A stretch of DNA of 64,000 nt from Osedax frankpressi (Eukaryota > Annelida > Polychaeta > Sabellida > Siboglinidae). A program made the translations under genes and the position numbers. How positions within the stretch are numbered: position 1 is the first letter of the stretch; each line of letters opens with the position of its first letter. Below, in pieces: positions 60,949 to 64,000 of this stretch. The stretch covers positions 28,653,310 through 28,717,309 of the forward strand of contig OZ038315.1 of assembly GCA_964035775.1 (NCBI GenBank), read 5' to 3'. The notes under the pieces are model-generated. The model did not search any database, was not told the DNA's origin, and saw nothing but the letters and a program-made list of their open reading frames with translations.

Positions 60949-62017
60949 TAAGCAGGAAGCTTTTAAGCTTGCGCTTGAAACTGTTTGGTGAAATAGTTGG
61001 AGATAATAGTTGTTTCGGAAGTCGATTCCATTTATAAGAGGCTATTGATGAAAATCTTTTTTTGCCATATTTAGAGTTAGTAGTTGGTAGCGTGAGTATG
61101 GTGAGGTCAGATGTTCGTAGTTGTCTGTTGTTTGATTTAATGTTAAGTGATAGTCGTAATGCATGCGGTTGTTCGTATGTAAGAGTTTTCTTTAGTATAG
61201 TGAGTAATTTGTAGTCGATAGAGTCAGTAGTTGTCATCCAATTCAGTCGTTGTCTTAATTCGGTAACACTAGTTGAGTAGTCATTTCGGTTGAGTCGGTA
61301 AATTAGTCGTATGGATCTATTAATAATTTTGTCAAAATGTTTAATTTTATCTTTATTTACTGTTGCTAATAATGAGTTGCAGTATTGGAGTCGTGAAATT
61401 ATTAAGGAGTGGATTAGTAAAGTAGTAGTTGTGGCATTCATGTATGGTCGTAGTCGTCTTAGATTAAATAGTTGGGCTGTTGTAGTTTGTCTTATAAGGT
61501 TAATATGTTTGTCAAGGTTTAATTCATTGTTGAAATGTAATCCTAGATATTTAGCCGAGTTAGTTGGTAATAGTATAATGTTGTTAATGTAAATGTCTGG
61601 GAAATATGCAGTAGAGTTAGTCATATTTATGTTAATTAGTTCAGTCTTTTTTATGTTGAGAAGGAGATAATTGTAAGTCAACCAGTTGTTTATATCATTT
61701 AAACAGTTTTGTAATTGTATTGAATATTTTGTCGGTGTATGTATTTCTATGTCATCAGCATATAAATTATATTTTATATTAGGGAATTTGTTGATAATAT
61801 ATTTGATGGGAAGTAGATATATGGCAAATAATATTGGGGATAAAATTGAACCATGTGGAACACCATGCTTAAGTTTATACGGGATAGATATTGTAGTATT
61901 TATTTTAATGGAGAAAGTTCTCTCGTTGATATAGCTTTCAAACCATTTATGTTGAAGTATGTGTAAGTTATCAGATGTATGTAATGTATGTATGTTGAAG
62001 TATGTGTAAGTTATCAT
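60797..62017 (-). CDS. Satellite-LINE-satellite fused open frame, 406 codons (copy K)
   Basis: The longest ATG-started frame in the window. The ATG (62015-62017) and first 23 residues come from satellite, as in copy A. The next ~330 residues are LINE RT from KWFESYINERTF through GVPHGS and YADDIEIH to KSFLL. The final 50 residues and the stop come from satellite, as in copies C and G. It lacks the RT catalytic-Asp block and has PHGS for PQGS, so no RT activity is expected. It is an accidental open frame made by two satellite junctions; whether it is transcribed cannot be told from sequence. Confidence 0.72.
   Translation of the reverse strand: MITYTYFNIHTLHTSDNLHILQHKWFESYINERTFSIKINTTISIPYKLKHGVPHGSILSPILFAIYLLPIKYIINKFPNIKYNLYADDIEIHTPTKYSIQLQNCLNDINNWLTYNYLLLNIKKTELININMTNSTAYFPDIYINNIILLPTNSAKYLGLHFNNELNLDKHINLIRQTTTAQLFNLRRLRPYMNATTTTLLIHSLIISRLQYCNSLLATVNKDKIKHFDKIINRSIRLIYRLNRNDYSTSVTELRQRLNWMTTTDSIDYKLLTILKKTLTYEQPHALRLSLNIKSNNRQLRTSDLTILTLPTTNSKYGKKRFSSIASYKWNRLPKQLLSPTISPNSFKRKLKSFLLNIHTLHISDNVQTSTYIHYIHLITYTYFNIHTLHTSDNLHILQHTYITYI
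60949..61949 (-). mobile_element. LINE copy K, truncated at both ends; probable recombinant
   Basis: The left junction (satellite to TAAGCAGG) and the 373-bp satellite before it match G. The right junction (CCATTTA to TGTTGAAG) and the two satellite units after it match A. Internal changes found only in A and K are GTGGCATTC (61435) and CCATGTGG (61853). K reads GTGAGTATGG near 61098 where A reads GTGAGTGTGG. The LINE span from CAGGAAG to the right junction is 996 bp in both A and K. Confidence 0.9.
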
Positions 62018-63867
62018 ATATATGTAATGTATGTATGTTGAAGTATGTGTAAGTTATCAGATGTATGTAATGTATGTATGTTGAAGTATGTGTAAGTTAT
62101 CAGATGTATGTAATGTATGTATGTTGAAGTATGTGTAAGTTATCAGATGTATGTAATGTATATATGTTGAAGTATGTGTAAGTTATCAGATGTATGTAAT
62201 GTATGTATGTTGAAGTATGTGTAAGTTATCAGATGTATGTAATGTATGTATGTTGAAGTATGTGTAAGTTATCAGATGGATGTAATGTATGTATGTTGAA
62301 GTATGTGTAAGTTATCAGATGTATGTAATGTATGTATGTTGAAGTATGTGTAAGTTATCAGATGTATGTAATGTATGTATGTTGAAGTGTGTAAGTTATC
62401 AGATGTATGTAATGTATGTATGTTGAAGTATGTGTAAGTTATCAGATGTATGTAATGTATGTATGTTGAAGTGTGTAAGTTATCAGATGTATGTAATGTA
62501 TGTATGTTGAAGTATGTAAGTTATCAGATGTATGTAATGTATGTATGTTGATGTGTATGTAAGTTATCAGATGTATGTAATGTATGTTTGTTAAAGTAAG
62601 TGTAAGTTATCAGATGTATGTAATGTATGTATGTTGAAGTGTGTGTAAGTTATCAGATGTATGTAATGTATGTATGTTGAAGTATGTGTAAGTTATCAGA
62701 TGTATGTAATGTATGTATGTTGAAGTATGTGTAAGTTATCAGATGTATGTAATGTATGTATGTTGAAGTATGTGTAAGTTATCAGATGTATGTAATGTAT
62801 GTATGTTGAAGTATGTGTAAGTTATAAGATGTATGTAATGTATGTAAGTTGAAGTACGTGTATGTTAAAAGAGGTATGTATGTTGAAGTATGTGTAAGTT
62901 ATCAGATGTATGTAATGTATGTATGTTGAAGTATGTGTAAGTTATCAGATGTGTGTAATGTATGTATGTTGAAGTATGTGTAAGTTATAAGATGTATGTA
63001 ATGTATGTAAGTTGAAGTACGTGTATGTTAAAAGAGGTATGTATGTTGAAGTATGTGTAAGTTATCAGATGTATGTAATGTATGTATGTTGAAGTATGTG
63101 TAAGTTATCAGATGTATGTAATGTATGTATGTTGAAGTATGTGTAAGTTATCAGATGTATGTAATGTATGTATGTTAAAGTATATGTAAGTTATCAGATG
63201 TATGTAATGTATGTATGTTGAAGTCTGTGTAAGTCATAAGATATATATAATGTATGTATGTTGAAGTATGTGTAAGTTATCAGATGTATGTAATGTATGT
63301 ATGTTGTAGTATGTGTAAGTTATCAGATGTGTGTAATGTATGTATGTTGAAGTATGTGTATGTTATCATATGTATGTAATGTATGTTTGTTGAAGTATGT
63401 GTAAGTTATAAGATGTATGTAATGTATGTATGTTGAAGTATGTGTAAGTTATCAGATGTATGTAATGTATGTATGTTAAAGTATGTGTAAGTCATAGGAT
63501 GTATGTAATGTATGTTTGTTAAAGTATGTGTAAGTTATAAGATGTATGTAATGTATGTATGTTGAAGTATGTGTAAGTTATCAGATGTATGTAATGTATG
63601 TATGTTGTAGTATGTGTAAGTTATCAGATGTATGTAATGTATGTTTGTTAAAGTATGTGTAAGTTATAAGATGTATGTAATGTATGTATGTTGAAGTATG
63701 TGTAAGTTATCAGATGTATGTAATGTATGTATGTTAAAGTATGTGTAAGTCATAGGATGTATGTAATGTATGTTTGTTAAAGTATGTGTAAGTTATAAGA
63801 TGTATGTAATGTATGTATGTTGAAGTATGTGTAAGTTATCAGATGTATGTAATGTATGTATGTTGAA
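61950..63867. repeat. Satellite between LINE copies K and L
   Basis: Satellite. The left part is a homogeneous run of plain 43-bp units (about 62040-62390). Two copies of a block with GAAGTACGTG plus the AAAAGAGG unit lie near 62853 and 63016. The right part has the TTTGTTAAAG/CATAGGATG units that precede D, E, H and I. No gene. Confidence 0.93.
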
Positions 63868-64000
63868 GTGTGTGTGTGTGTGTGTAAGAATTTATTTAGA
63901 AAACGCAACAGTTAAAATAATAGTACATTTTCGATATTGCGTTGAAGATAAAAAAAGGTACAATAATAATTGTGTGTTTCACGTAAACAGGAAGCTTTTA
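63868..64000 (-). mobile_element. LINE copy L, 3' end only, cut by window edge
   Basis: An 18-nt TG tract (63868-63885) after TTGAA, then 3' UTR of the D type with AATAAA, and the last codons of the RT frame with TGA at 63979-63981. It carries a private change (GTAAACAGG for GTAAGCAGG; Leu to Phe before the final Thr). The element continues beyond the window, so its 5' end and frame cannot be judged. Confidence 0.9.

Noticed and set aside
60797-62017. The 406-codon frame as a novel host gene
   Set aside because: Its start and end are satellite and its middle is a truncated RT without the catalytic-Asp block. No intron signals, promoter or conserved domain beyond the RT remnant is visible.
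26442-64000. Retrovirus-like or LTR element, or Polinton
   Set aside because: No terminal repeats, integrase, protease, capsid or polymerase B motif is seen. The RT tail and 3' end are of non-LTR type.
26442-64000. Twelve independent LINE insertions
   Set aside because: Same orientation, identical 5' truncation in B-J, shared satellite flanks and shared private mutations fit duplication of one insertion much better.
1-64000. tRNA, rRNA, snRNA genes or SINEs
   Set aside because: No A/B-box pairs, cloverleaf or rRNA-like sequence was seen; everything outside the LINE copies is satellite or TG tract.

Overview
The window is repetitive, non-genic eukaryotic DNA, almost certainly from an animal. 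It is AT-rich, has no host gene, tRNA, rRNA or bacterial-type gene that I can see, and holds two components. The first is a tandem satellite with a basic unit of 43 bp (41-bp and shorter variants). The second is 12 copies of one 5'-truncated LINE (non-LTR retrotransposon) embedded in that satellite, all on the minus strand. The LINE encodes the middle and C-terminal part of a reverse transcriptase that looks like the CR1/L2 group. That group is widespread in Metazoa; I cannot name the species.

Layout. 1-26441 is uninterrupted satellite built from nested higher-order repeats. Variant units recur at exact offsets of 299, 2368, 2681, 1570, 4203 and about 1720 bp, so the array grew by repeated block duplications of different sizes. 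From 26442 to the end, satellite alternates with LINE copies, lettered A to L: A 26442-27563, B 28438-30002, C 34336-35776, D 38101-39658, E 41389-42946, F 44737-46301, G 46675-48116, H 51821-53379, I 55665-57222, J 59013-60575, K 60949-61949, L 63868-64000 (cut by the window edge).

How the parts relate. Nine copies (B-J) share the same 5' breakpoint and adjoining satellite, so I infer one truncated insertion that was later copied with its flanks, not repeated retrotransposition. Series B-C-(D/E)-F-G is matched by G-H-I-J-K at offsets of about 18.11, 17.60, 14.28, 14.27 and 14.27 kb. The first series also carries a 3288-bp tandem duplication (D/E). Matching copies share private changes: a 1-nt deletion in C and H, a nonsense codon in F and J, and an internal 5' junction in A and K. 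Copies C and K look like recombinants between lineages.

Coding content. In B, D, E, G and I the RT frame is open for about 481 or more codons but has no proper start, because the ORF1 region, endonuclease and N-terminal RT are missing. In C, G and K the LINE stop codon is lost at a LINE/satellite junction and the frame runs into satellite. In A and K the satellite also supplies an in-frame ATG. Other ORFs in the window are antisense or satellite shadows. The most notable biology is a retrotransposon fragment captured as part of a satellite higher-order repeat.
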